Source: Galbula dea
Taxonomy: Eukaryota; Chordata; Aves; Piciformes; Galbulidae
Reading direction: 5' to 3'
Assembly (NCBI GenBank): GCA_013399015.1
Contig: VWZX01000860.1
Location: forward strand, 10,438-74,437
DNA length: 64,000 nt
Below are positions 24,301-34,000 of this stretch, piece by piece; position 1 is the stretch's first letter, and each line of letters begins with the position of its first letter. The translations under genes and the position numbers were made by a program. Below the pieces are notes generated by a model. That model was given only the letters and a program-made list of their open reading frames with translations. It made no database searches and had not been told where the DNA came from.

Positions 24301-24546
24301 CTGGAGGGGTTTGGAAAGCATCTAGATGTGGTACTTAGGGTCTTGGTTTAGTCTTAGGGACATGGGGATAGGTTGATGGTTGGACTTGATGATCTTAGAG
24401 GTCTCTTTCAACCTTGATAATTCTGTGATTCTGTCAATCTCTCTCTCTTTCTTTTCCAGTTCTTTGGCATGCTGAGTGTCTGTGTGCTTACATGCAAGAG
24501 AGAAGACAGTGGTTATCAGCCTCTTTACTCTGGGGTGTTTGCTTAA
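9294..24546 (+). CDS. TSPAN36: Tetraspanin, TSPAN36-like, complete (7 exons, 248 aa)
   Basis: Four-pass membrane protein that would organise membrane microdomains. Coding exons are 9294-9353, 20190-20381, 21350-21424, 22074-22169, 22456-22608, 23294-23377 and 24460-24546, all phase 0, so every exon is a whole number of codons. Predicted membrane segments lie near residues 10-32, 50-72, 85-106 and 205-230. The large extracellular loop has the hallmark CCG (QCCGVKNYSDW), then PLSCC, a lone Cys (NCTG) and GCAQ, giving six cysteines. N-glycosylation sequons are NYS, NST, NNS and NCT. The short tail ends YQPLYSGVFA. The N-terminus MDCGVITSKTVLLLLSLAFW and overall pattern resemble fish TSPAN36 more than human TSPAN3, by memory only. 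Start context ACCATGG is strong. Intron 1 is 10.8 kb; the others are 0.3-1.1 kb and full of CR1. Confidence 0.9.
9515..9870 (+). mobile_element. CR1 copy, type A
   Basis: Sense ORF2 end (RFRLDIRQNFFPERVI in frame) and tail with gatgacctcagaaggtc. Intron 1 of TSPAN36. Confidence 0.85.
10040..10285 (+). mobile_element. CR1 copy, classic tail (type D)
   Basis: Encodes RFRFDIRKRFFTQRVVKHWN and ends with gagattctatgattctaaa, the CR1 8-bp 3' repeat. Confidence 0.88.
10840..11095 (+). mobile_element. CR1 copy, classic tail (type D)
   Basis: Encodes RFRLDIRRKFFTVRVGRHWN and ends acaattctgtgactctat. Confidence 0.88.
11315..11400 (-). mobile_element. CR1 tail fragment, type B
   Basis: Reverse of the B tail: ggagatcatctagtccaacc then ggttggaagctctccaca. 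Confidence 0.75.
11401..13595. other. TSPAN36 intron 1, CR1-poor stretch
   Basis: About 2.2 kb with almost no recognisable CR1. It holds a G homopolymer near 12520 after a short GT run, and scattered ORFs that lack any family signature. No exon recognised. Confidence 0.5.
13600..13655 (-). mobile_element. CR1 tail fragment
   Basis: Only the terminal ttggaagagacctctaagat remains. Confidence 0.6.
14190..14465 (+). mobile_element. Two abutting CR1 tail fragments
   Basis: An A-type tail (ggtttagtggtgaattggca) to about 14265 is followed by another sense 3' piece with ggctccatccttggccat, probably a nested or tandem insertion. Confidence 0.7.
14840..15365 (-). mobile_element. CR1 copy, type C
   Basis: Antisense of RFRLDLRKRCCMLRVGRAWP with the C marker gagcaggttgctcacagcc. 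Confidence 0.87.
16045..16435 (+). mobile_element. CR1 copy, type C
   Basis: Sense: ttggggttgttgagcttgg, then ERRKKCFALRVGRAWPRLP-like reading and the C tail gctgggagcaacctgctctg. Confidence 0.87.
17085..17215 (-). mobile_element. CR1 tail fragment, type C
   Basis: Reverse tail with agcaggttgctcccagcct, then truncated. Confidence 0.78.
17335..17600 (+). mobile_element. CR1 fragment, C-like body
   Basis: Sense ORF2 end (KLRELGLFRLEKRRLPGD, RLRLDMRRKFF), 3' truncated. It faces the previous minus fragment. Confidence 0.8.
18340..18640 (+). mobile_element. CR1 fragment, type B
   Basis: Sense: cagactctgctgagtggtgg, RRRNLFGMRVSEPWPRLA reading, and B tail gatgatctccagaggtccc. Confidence 0.87.
19215..19745 (+). 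mobile_element. CR1 copy, type A
   Basis: Sense: aggcagcagagtgcccaggt, then the GLVRLEKRRLRGD reading and an abrupt 3' end before the A tail. Confidence 0.87.
19918..20095 (-). mobile_element. CR1 tail, classic (type D)
   Basis: Reverse tail atcatagaatcctagaatag then gatcaggttgctcagggccc. Ends about 95 bp before TSPAN36 exon 2. Confidence 0.87.
20190..20381 (+). CDS. TSPAN36: TSPAN36 coding exon 2
   Basis: Acceptor CCATTGCAG, donor TTG|GTGAGT. Sixty-four codons: rest of TM1, small loop, TM2 with LFIIGLVGCCATFRES. A CR1 copy ends about 95 bp before the exon and another starts about 28 bp after it. Confidence 0.95.
20410..20925 (-). mobile_element. CR1 copy, type B
   Basis: Antisense of EERLRALGLLSLEKS and KELAVLVDNKVT. 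Begins about 28 bp after TSPAN36 exon 2. Confidence 0.88.
21350..21424 (+). CDS. TSPAN36: TSPAN36 coding exon 3
   Basis: Acceptor TTATTTCAG, donor AAG|GTAAGG. Twenty-five codons covering the third membrane segment. A CR1 copy starts about 40 bp downstream. Confidence 0.93.
21465..22020 (-). mobile_element. CR1 copy, type A
   Basis: Antisense of KCCEEQLRDLGLVRLEKRRL and GHWGGHSWNPGV. Fills the intron between TSPAN36 exons 3 and 4. Confidence 0.88.
22074..22169 (+). CDS. TSPAN36: TSPAN36 coding exon 4
   Basis: Acceptor TCTAAATAG, donor CAG|GTAAGA. Thirty-two codons, first part of the large extracellular loop, with FEKYDGKNPESTFVDYLQEQ. Confidence 0.93.
22456..22608 (+). CDS. TSPAN36: TSPAN36 coding exon 5
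   Basis: Acceptor TTTGTAG, donor AGG|GTGAGG. Fifty-one codons with the CCG motif, PLSCC and all four N-glycosylation sequons. Confidence 0.95.
22715..23110 (-). mobile_element. CR1 copy, type A
   Basis: Reverse tail ggttggaagacatctctaag, then antisense RFRLDMKNNLLTERVVKHWP. TSPAN36 intron 5. Confidence 0.86.
23294..23377 (+). CDS. TSPAN36: TSPAN36 coding exon 6
   Basis: Acceptor TCATGGCAG, donor AAG|GTAAAT. Twenty-eight codons beginning with the last loop cysteine (GCAQ) and entering TM4. Confidence 0.93.
23600..23800 (+). mobile_element. CR1 tail, type A
   Basis: Sense: ggtttagtggtgacctggca and final gatgattctatgatc. Confidence 0.86.
24115..24440 (+). mobile_element. CR1 copy, type A
   Basis: Sense RFRLDIRKPFFPERVVSHWP and tail ending aattctgtgattctgtc. 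It ends about 20 bp before TSPAN36 exon 7, so its tail forms part of the acceptor region. Confidence 0.88.
24460..24546 (+). CDS. TSPAN36: TSPAN36 coding exon 7 with stop
   Basis: Acceptor CTTTTCCAG. Twenty-eight codons plus TAA: end of TM4 and the cytosolic tail ending YQPLYSGVFA. The C-terminal aromatic motif may act in sorting; that is inference. Confidence 0.93.
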   Translation, partial: FFGMLSVCVLTCKREDSGYQPLYSGVFA

Positions 24547-25671
24547 TAACATCCAAAACTCCCTTTTCTTTTGCTTCCTGATGATCAACTCCACTTGTGA
24601 AGATGAACACTCAAGGAATTTGTTGCTAAAGCAATTGATGACCTTCTGGCTCAATGTTTTGTGGACATGAAACAGAAAGAACATTGTGTCTTGAGTTGGG
24701 GAAAGTTTCTTGTGGGTGATGTCAAATGGCAAGTTCAATATTCAGTGTTCTCCAATAACATGCCCTGATCTGGCAGACCACAGCTTTCTGTAAGGTTCTG
24801 GAGATGTGACTTCAGGTGGTGGAACAGACTCCAGAGAGAATCTTTCTTCTGCAGTTCTTTCCTCTACCTTGGAAACCTGCAGAAGAAATGTTAAGGCTTC
24901 TTTTGAATCCCAAAACTGATCCCAGTTGTCTGCACAAACATCAGATCATTCCCTTGGTGTGGCTTAAACAGCAAAAGAAACTTTTGAATGCCAGGCTTAA
25001 ATATTCTTTGGAAGCATGGGGAGGTAAAATACACATTCTCTGGATCTGATGATGTTGCTACTCTTTTTTACCTCCTCCTTCCAGGGTGGTTATTGCAAGA
25101 CAACCTTGTATTTCAAGTTTACACCAGACAATTGAGTTGTTTTTTGGAAGCAGCTAACAAATGTGAGCAATCCTAAGTTAGGAGAGGGTGTGTGTTTTGA
25201 GCTTGTGGGCTTGGGACATCTCTCTCTGGCTTGGTTTTGGTTTATTTAATTTATTATCATTATTTGACATTCAAAATGGCTTATGAAGCTTTTGAAACCG
25301 TTTTTGTTTTTCCTCCTTTTACTGATGCTTTTATGTTTTGTCTGAAAGCCTGTGTTTAATGGAGGAGCTTAAAAAGCTTTTGAGACAAAACACTGTCTTG
25401 AAGAGGGGAGTCACAGGACACTTTGGCTTGATGGGGTTGTGTAGAAGGGTTAGGGAAGCTGCATCACTGAAGGTCCACAAAGAGTTTTGCACCACTAGAA
25501 ATGTTAAGGTGATGCATTCTTGATCCACTTCTTGGATTATCTAATTGCTTGGAAAATGGTCTTTCTTTAAATCATTTGTGTGTTAATCTTCTTCAGTTCT
25601 TTGGGGGTTGTTTTAGAGTTGGGGAGGGAGGAAGCTATGAGCTATTGTTTGGTAGGGAATTGGGGAACAGC

Positions 25672-25677
25672 AATAAA
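25672..25677 (+). terminator. TSPAN36: TSPAN36 polyadenylation signal 1
   Basis: Canonical AATAAA in the TSPAN36 3' region, followed by T-rich sequence. Confidence 0.65.
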
Positions 25678-25711
25678 GTTTTTGCTTATTTTTTTTCTTT
25701 GGAGAGCTAGC

Positions 25712-25717
25712 AATAAA
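25712..25717 (+). terminator. TSPAN36: TSPAN36 polyadenylation signal 2
   Basis: Second AATAAA 40 bp after the first. The two may be alternative 3' ends. Confidence 0.55.
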
Positions 25718-26099
25718 CCTTTATATTTGTAGCTAACTAGAAAAAAAGAGAAAGGAGTTTGGCTAAGTGGTGTAAGCTGTTTATTTCCCCCCCCCACCCC
25801 AAGAGAAAAAAAAAGCAATGTGTAATGATGTCCTGTAAGAGACATCCCAGTATGATGAGTGTGTATATGTTAAAGAGTGCCTTAATTTTTATGGAGGGCT
25901 ATGTCTTCTGTTGAATGCCAAAATACCAACTCCCTGAAAGGCCCAATTAATAGATGCTGTTGTGTTTACCTTTTTACTACACTGACATTGCAATTCTACA
26001 CCTGGAGGTGTGGGTTTTAATGTTAAAATGCCCCCAGGATTATGCAGGGGACACCTTGATGGTTTGATCTTTGTCTAAATATGTCTCTGGTTTATGTAA

Positions 26100-26335
26100 A
26101 GAAGCCATAAGGTGTTTATACATTATATATAATGTGTGTATATATGTATTCTATATGTGTATTGTGTCTATATATTATATATACACGTTAATACCCCACT
26201 TCTGAAGTCGATGCAGAAGCCAGTCTGTCTAGATGCCCAGGTACATGTGTATATATAATACCTTATGTGTATATATCTATTATATACACATTATATATAC
26301 ATTATATAGATATTTATTGATATATTTGTATAAAT
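26100..26335. repeat. AT-rich TATA/TATG simple-repeat tract
   Basis: Imperfect ta/tatg repeats (atatataatgtgtgtatatatg and similar) with internal inverted symmetry. Lies between the end of the tetraspanin transcript and the SKA1 promoter. Confidence 0.85.
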
Positions 26336-26339
26336 GTGG

Positions 26340-26430
26340 CACTTCAGGACATGATTTAGTGGCGAGTTGGCAGTGTTAGGTTAACAATTGGACTCCATGA
26401 TCTTTTCCACCCTTAACGAGTCCCTGATTA
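26340..26430 (+). mobile_element. CR1 tail fragment, type A
   Basis: Sense tail only: gatttagtggcgagttggca. Next to the AT-rich tract. Confidence 0.75.
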
Positions 26431-26599
26431 TCTACAGAAGTTGACAAGAGTTTTACTGCCTTGTAGATGCTGCTCTCTAAATTACTGAGGCTTCTTCCTG
26501 ATTCTTTTAACCTCCAAGGTCCTTAAGACCCCTTTTCCCTTCTGTTTCTTCTGCTTTCAGACCAGTTGGTTATAAACTTAGCCTCAAATTTGGTCACGT

Positions 26600-26909
26600 T
26601 CTTGTGGAGTTTTTACCCTGGTAGGGACGCCAGTTGCTGGGCGGGAAGCGCTGTGGGAAGGAAGGGTTCCCGCCCTCAGCCCTTCCCGCCTTTTCTCCCC
26701 GCCTCCTTCCCCGCCTCCTGACGCGCTTCAACGGCCGCAGGAGCGCGGTGAATTCGAACCGGAGCTTCCTCCGAGGGTTGCCGGGGATCTCTTAGAGCAC
26801 TCCCGGAGGATCTGTTTCCTTTTCACTGCCTCTGGCAAGCTGGGAACCTTCCCGGAAGATCTGCTTCTTCCTCACCGTCCCGGGCGAGCCGGTTCTGGTC
26901 ATCGAAGAG
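26600..26909 (+). promoter_or_regulatory. SKA1: SKA1 promoter and non-coding exon 1
   Basis: CpG-rich region with three E2F-type sites within about 50 bp: GGCGGGAA at 26640-26647, TTCCCGCC at 26667-26674 and again at 26683-26690. A CHR-like TTCGAA lies at 26753-26758. No TATA box. The first exon ends with donor GAAGAG|GTGAGA at 26909/26910. This is the layout of a G2/M cell-cycle promoter, fitting a mitotic gene. Confidence 0.72.
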
Positions 26910-27221
26910 GTGAGAGAGAGAGGGGCGCTGGGAGAGGAGGAAATAACCGTGTGGGGTCGGGGAGGCTTCTAACGGCTGCTTCTCGGGTGTGGGGCGGGCT
27001 GGAAACGGGCACACTTCTAAATCAGCCAGCTTGCTGCCTGGTGCACGGTGGTTTTAAAAGTAAAGCGAAAGGAAAGCTTCGTTTGCAGGCGGGTTAAGCA
27101 GCAGAGGGAGCTGTGTGAGCGCTGTAAGCACAAAGGGCTGCCAGGGGAGTGGTGTTCATGGAGCTTGGGGAAGATGCACTTCAGCAAGGGTTGTTTTTTA
27201 TTCAGCAGTTCTTTCCTGGCA

Positions 27222-27480
27222 GAGAATCATTAAGGTTGAAAAAGACCTCTGAGGTCACCCAGTCCAACCGTTAATTCAACACTGCTAGGTCACCACTAAA
27301 CCATGGCCCTCAGCACCACAACTCCACAGCTTTTAAGCCCTCCAGGGCAGCCTGGAACCTTTCTGGGGAAGAAATTGTTCTTAATATCCAACCTAAACCT
27401 CCCCTGACACAACTTGAGGACGTTTCCTCTTGTCCTATCACTTCTTCCTTGGGAGAAGACACCAACCTCCACAATAATCT
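27222..27480 (-). mobile_element. CR1 fragment, type A
   Basis: Reverse tail aatcattaaggttgaaaaag to the reverse of the LDMRNNF-like segment. SKA1 intron 1. Confidence 0.85.
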
Positions 27481-27635
27481 CCCCAGGGTGGAGTCCCCTC
27501 CATTGGACACCTTTAAGGTTCAGCTGCCTGGGGGCTGGGCCATCTTACCTAGACTCTGCTTTTGCCAAGCAAGGTTGGACTCAGCTGCTCCTTGAGCTCC
27601 CTTCCAACCTGAGACTCAGGGATTCTAGACTAAAA
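27481..27635 (+). mobile_element. CR1-like tail fragment, sense
   Basis: Reads ccccagggtggagtcccctc, then a tail ending gagactcagggattctaga. It abuts the preceding minus fragment, an inverted junction. Confidence 0.65.
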
Positions 27636-27914
27636 TCATCCCCAGTTTCCCAAAGGATTGGTGTAGTGATGTGACCCCACATTTATCTCCCAGAGTTCAG
27701 GGACATGGGTTTGTCTTGTCTAAGGCTAATCACTTTGTGCTTCCTCTCCTGCTTTCAGTCAAGGAAGATAAAAGGTAGTTACTACATTTACTGCTTCAGC
27801 TGAGTTCTCTTTTGCTTCTTTGACAGACCAGAGTCCTTTTGTGTTTTGCAATTCTACTTCAGTGCTCAGTGTTTGCAGCTCTTCAATCCCTGCCTTATTT
27901 TATTTCCCCCTCAG

Positions 27915-28018
27915 TGTGATAAGGGAAGATATGGCCTCCACAGACCTAGAAGATTTGTGCTTTCACATCAACACCAAGATCTCAACTATTAAAAAGACTC
28001 TGCAATTAAGAAGCATAG
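27915..28018 (+). CDS. SKA1: SKA1 exon 2 (first coding)
   Basis: Acceptor TTCCCCCTCAG; ATG at 27931; donor ATAG|GTAAAA. Encodes MASTDLEDLCFHINTK and the first helix. The first 16 bases are 5' UTR. Confidence 0.92.
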
Positions 28019-31000
28019 GTAAAAGATGTTAAGAATGGGGTTTTGGGTTGCACCTCCTTGCAGGAAATGGGAATGATCTAATTAGACAAAGAATGGAAGC
28101 TGAAGTGAAAATCAAAGAAAACAGAGAGAAGAACAACAACAAAGTGTCCAAGGATGGCAAAATGTGGGAGGATTAGCAGGGAACTAGGTGCCAAGCAGAG
28201 AACATGAGCTAAGAGAAAGTCTTTTCCTTTGAGGGACTTGAAAACTGGTGCTTCATGTTCTCTGTATTGTGGGGAAAGCTCCAGACAGGAGAAGGAAAAA
28301 GAGATCTGGATGAGTATTTTAAGCCTCCATGGCAAAGGCACAACTAGAGGTTACCCAGGAGGATAGAAATGTTGCTTGGGAGGGACATCTGGTCACCTAG
28401 GTTCACCTAGGAAGAGAGGAGCTCTAACACTCAACCAATGGAGGTCATGAAGGAGAAGAGTTAGCAGAGCTAGGCTGTGTTTAAGATCTCTGTCCTCCTG
28501 CAACCTGCAGTGGGAGTGAGGGCAGCTTAGTGTTTGATGGAGTAAGGTGGTGACTGTTGCACCAGCAAATAGTGCAGCTTCTCCTGGATGATCCTGGCTG
28601 GTTGGGGAGCTTTGAGTTAGCAGCTAATGACTGCATGTGGAGGGGAGGGAGATGAGCTTTGGGCTTGGTGGTGGTGATGCTTTGGCTTGATGTTCTCTGG
28701 TTTTGACAGGTCAAGAACCATCCCTCAAATCTATGCTGGGTAAGATCAGCCAAGAGATGGTTCTCTTGCATGATCTCCTGAATCAAATGGAAAGTGAAGT
28801 TCAACAGCAAGAAAAACTGAAGAGTTTGCTGAAGGTAACTCCCTCTTTTTCTTTCTTCCTGGTGATAAAATACTGAAAGACCCAAAGGAGTCTTTGAGAA
28901 GTGCATAGTTGTTCTTTTTGAGGTCCTCAGAGGTACCTTTGGGTGCAGGAGGCTGCTTATAAGTGGAAGTTAGACTCAGAACAGTTTCTCTTGGGAAATG
29001 AGGAGGTAAAGAAGTAAGATGATGAGGAGAGAGCAAAGAACATCTCTTAACTTAAGCCTTACTTAAGCATTGCCCTAATAGTCAACTCAGTTTTTGTGCT
29101 TGCCATGGATAGGTTGAGGTTTCTAATGCAGCCTGCTGTTCATTTCAGGAGCTTCACAAGTCTGCTGAGAGAGAGCAGCTTGAAGCACAGCACCTCAGTG
29201 AAAACATTCCTCCCCATCTGCCTCAACCAACTCAGAGCTGGTAAGTTCTACATGAGGGTGGAGGTATTGGGCTGCTCTGGCACTATCCAGCTGCAGAACT
29301 CTGCAGCTTCAGTCCTTTTACTGTCTATTAACTGGGAGATTTGGGGAGCCAGGAATTGATTCTGGAGTTTGCTCTGGAGAAGAGGAGGCTGAGGGGAGAC
29401 CTCACTCTCTCCAACTCCCTGAAAGGAGGTTGGAGCCAGGTAGAGCTTGGTCCCTTCTCTCAAATGATAGGAGAAGAAAAAGCCTCCACTTGTGCCAGGG
29501 ATGGTTTAAGTTGGACATGAGGAACAATTTCTTCCCCAAAAGGGTTGTCAAGGCCTGGCCCAGGCTGCCCAGGGCAGTGGTGGAGTCCACAGAGCCCTGG
29601 AGCTGTGGTGCTGAGGGCCATGGTTTAGTGGTGACCTGGCAGTGTTAGGTTAGCACTTGGACTTGATGATCTTAGAGGTCTCTTCCAACCTTAAGGACTC
29701 TGTATCACTATAAATAGCTCTTCAGTCCTCTTCCCCAAACCTTCCTCCACTGACCTTCTTCATTTCTCCATCCCAAAGTGCTTGGGGAGCTGAATCCTAG
29801 TCACCTGTTGAGTGAGGTTCCTGAGATAAGTACTGCAGAAAGCAGAGCAAGCACTTGAACCCTCCTGCACTTCAGAAGGGCTCTGGGAGCAGATCTTCCT
29901 CTGTCCCTGTGTCCTGGACCAGTTTGGAAGCCCAGTAGATGGCACTGGTTGTCCTCTGCATCCCTGGGAAGTGGGACACAGCCTTTAAGATGCCACCTCA
30001 AATCCTGGGCCCTGGGGACAAGAGCTGGGGCACAGCTCTGCTCTTGACTGACTCTCTGGTCCTTCAGCAAACTAAGATCTCTTCAGGGAAGGTTAGCTCA
30101 GAGGATCAGATCTTGCTGATAGGTCCTGCTTTAGATCTTGTTGCTGTCCATCTCAACCCAGTAGTGTTCTTGCAGTCAGAAGGCAGTGAATTTGGCCAAA
30201 TGCATCTTCTCTGCTGTCCTACTGATGAGGAGGAGGTGGATGGCTGCAGAGAACTCAGTGTGTGAGGCTCTAAGCTCAGGGTTTGGAAGGTCAATGTCTA
30301 AAACTCCTGCTCTGATAATCATGAGGAGCCCAAAAGTGACCCCAGGACTCCAGCTGTGGCCTCCCCAGTGCCCAGCCCAGGAGGCCAAGCCCTGCCCTAC
30401 TCCTGCTGCCCACACTAGTGCTGCTCCAAGCCAGGCTGATGGTGGCTTCCTTGCTCACCTGGGCACTCTGCTGCCTCAGCTTCAGCTGCTGTCAACCAAC
30501 CCCCCCTGGTCCTTTTCCACCAGCAGCTTTCCAGCCACTCTGCCCCAAGCCTGCAGCATTCCTGGGCTGGTTGTGACCCAAGGGCAGGAGCCAGCACTTG
30601 GTCTTGGTGAACTTCATCCCCTGGATCCCTGGAATGATGTTAGCAAGTTGAAATGATGCAGATTGGCTTCTTTTCCTTTCAGGAAAGATCATGTTCATCC
30701 AAACTTCATTTTGTGGGTTGGAAATTTGGGTTGTGAATAAGGAGACTTTGATAATCTAATGGTGTTGGCCAAAAGCTAGGCAGAGAAGATCCTCATGAAG
30801 TTCAAACAGGGCAAGTGGAGGGTTCTGCACCTGGGGAGGAATAACCTCATGGAGCAGGACAGGTTAGGGGTTGAGGTGCTGGAAAGTAGCTCTGCAGAGA
30901 AGGAGGTGGCAGTGCTGGTGGACAACAAGGTCACCATGAGCCAGAAATGTGCCCTGTGGCCAAGAAGGCCAATGGTCTCCTGGGCTGCATGAAGAAGAGG

Positions 31001-34000
31001 GTGACCAGCAGGGCAAGGGAGGTTCTCCTTCCACCCTACTCTGCCCTAGGGAGGCCACAGATGGAGCCCTGGATCCAGTTCTGGCTTTCCAAATCTAAGA
31101 GAGACAAGGAACTGGTGGAGAGAGGCCAGCAGAGGCTGGGAAGGTGCTGAGAGGCCTGGAACATCTGTGGGAGGAGGAAAGGCTGAGAGGCCTGGGGCTG
31201 CTGAACCTGGAGAAGAGCAGCCCCAGAGGGGAGCTGCTCAATGCTGAGCAAGAGCTGAAGGCTGGGGGCAAGAGGCTGGGGCCAGACTCTGCTGAGTGGT
31301 GGCCAGGGCCAGGCCAAGGGGCACTGGGCACCAACTGGCACCCAGGAGGAGAAACTTGTTTGTTGTGAGGGTGTCAGAGCCCTGGCCCAGGCTGGGCAGA
31401 GAGGTTGTGGAGAGCTTCCAACACCAGCTGGAGGTGAGCCTGGGCAGCCTGCCCTGGGTTCCCCTGCTTTAGCAGTGGGGTTGGACTAGGTGATCCCCAG
31501 AGGTCCCTTCCAACCCTCACCATGCTGCTTATTCTGGGTGACTCTGTTATCTGCTACTTACTTAATATTGATTTGACAGCATCTCTAGGCCAACTGTGAA
31601 ATGTGAAGAACAAGCCAAAGCTGGAGAACCTGAACGTGCCAAGAAGCCCCCAAAAGAGCCCAGATCTATCAAAGAAGCAGCTTTGATCACAACAGAAGAG
31701 TTTGAGAGTGTTCCTGGGTAAGTAAGGACCCTGCCAGACCACTTTGGGTGACAAAGGTTGATCTGAGGCAGTGAGCTCTTGGAGAACTGAGGCAGATAGA
31801 AGTATTTTGCTCTTTGAATGGTTGTTATTATTCCTGGAAATGAATTGAATAGAGGAAATCAGGTGATTTATTGACAGAATCACAGACCTCCTGGTCACCC
31901 TCTTCTTGATGCACCCCAGGAGACCATTGGCCTTCTTGGCCACAAGGGCACATTGCTGGCTGATGGTGACCTTGTTGTCCACCAGCACTGCCACCTCCTT
32001 CTCTGCAGAGCTGCTTACCAGCAGTTCAACCCTTAACCTGTCCTGCTCCCTGAGGTTATTCCTCCTCAGGTGCAGGACCCTCCCCTTGCCCTTGTTGACC
32101 TCCATGAGATTCCTTTCCCCCAGCTCTCAGCCTGTCCATGTGTCAGTGAATGGCAGCACTCAGCCAGTCCTCCCTGTTTCTTTGACCTGATTGTTGATTT
32201 CTGAAACATTCAAGCCTTGACTTCCCAAACTGTTCCAAGCTATGAAGAGAAATCAGACTTTTTGAAGCCTAAAAACCACCTCCTGCTGAAATATCCCCAA
32301 TTTCTGGAAGGGACCTTCAAGATCATCTAGTTCCAACCCCCCTGCCATGGCCAGGGATGCCACTCACTAGCCCAGGTTGCCCAGGGCCACATCCAGCCTG
32401 GCCTTGAATGCTGCCAGGGATGGGGCAGCCACAACCTCTCTGGGCAACCTGTTCCAGACTCCTGAAGGAGTCTGAATGTTGAGTTACTTGGATCCTCTTC
32501 TATTCCTTGCTGCTTTCTGGAGAGGTTGTGTTTTAGGCTGTGGAGCTAGAGGAAGGCTTTTCTTGCAATGGGGAAGGAATATTTGTTCTGTGGAGGAGGA
32601 TTCACATGAATTTTAATAGATCTATTAATGTCCCAGGCTTTTTTCCTGTTGCCTGGCAGTGTTGTCAGACAAGATAGGCTGAGTCTAAGCTGGCAACTTC
32701 ACCTGCTGGTTAGTTATAGAATCAGAGAATTGTTTTGGCTGGAAGACACCTTTAAGATCAGCAAGTCCAACATGTAACCCAACACTGCCAGGTCACCCCT
32801 AAACCATGGCCCTCAGCACCACAGCTCAAGGGCTTTCAACACTTCCAGGGGTGGGGACTCCACCACTGCCCTGGGCAGCCTAGGTCAGAGCTTGACAACC
32901 CTTTCAGGGAAGAAATTTTTCCTCCTGTCCAACCTAAACCTCCCCTGGCACAGCTTGAAGCCACTTTCTCTTATCCTATCACCTCTTCCTTGGGAGAAGA
33001 GGACAACTCCAGCCTCCTGTCAGGGAGCTGCAGAGAGTGAGAAGGTCTCCCCTCAGCCTCCTCTTCCCCAGCCTAACCAACCCCAGGTCCCTCAGATGCT
33101 CCTCACAACACTTGGCCTCTAGACCCTTCCCCACCTTCCTGGACACACTCCAGCACCTCCAGGTCCTTCTTGGAGTGAGTGAGGAGCCCAAAACTGACCC
33201 CAGGACTCCAGGGGTAGCCTCCCCAGTGCCCAGGCCAGGAGGCCAATCCCTGCCCTGGTCCTGCTGCCCACACTAGTGCTGCTCCAAGCCAGGCTGCTGG
33301 TGGCCTCCTTGGCCCCCTGGGCACTCTGCTGCCTCAGCTTCAGCCACTTTCAACCAACCCCCCCAGGTCCTTTTTGCCCCAGCAGCTTTCCAGCCATTCT
33401 GCCCCAAGCCTGCAGCATTCTTGGGGTGGTTGTGACCCAAGGGCAGGAGCCAGCACTTGCCCTTGCTGAACCTCACCCCATGGCTCCAGCCTGGCTAGAT
33501 CCCTCTAAGAGCCTCCCTGTCCTCCAGCAGATCACCACTTCCACCCAACTTGCTGTTGCCTGTGGTGTTCATCTTTCTAGTTTAGGTTTCATCATGTTGG
33601 GGTTTTTTGTTCCCTTCAAGACTTTGAAACCCTTCAAGGAAATGACCTAAACCAACTCCTCCATTTATTCATGAACACAAAGCAGGAGCAACTGCTTCTA
33701 AGTAGGACTTTCATGTTGAGTTATGGCTGATGAAAGAGGAGACAGAGACAGAACTTCACTTGTCACTTACTTTCTTCTTTGTAGGTACATGAAAGGTCGT
33801 TTAACATATCATCAGATCAATGCTGTTGTCCAAGAAATGAACAAAGCTGTGGTGGCCAAGTACAAGATTCTTCATCAACCTTTGAAGTCTATGAATGCAG
33901 CAGCCAGAAACCTCTACCACAGGTTCCTGGAAGAAGAAACTAAGGATACAAAAGGTATATTTAATATATCTACAATTCTTTTAACCTATCTTACTACCAA

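Larger units (their letters stand above)
24547..25735 (+). other. TSPAN36: TSPAN36 3' UTR
   Basis: About 1.1-1.2 kb from the stop codon to the poly(A) signals. It is AT-richer than the introns and free of CR1, as expected for a retained UTR. Confidence 0.7.
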
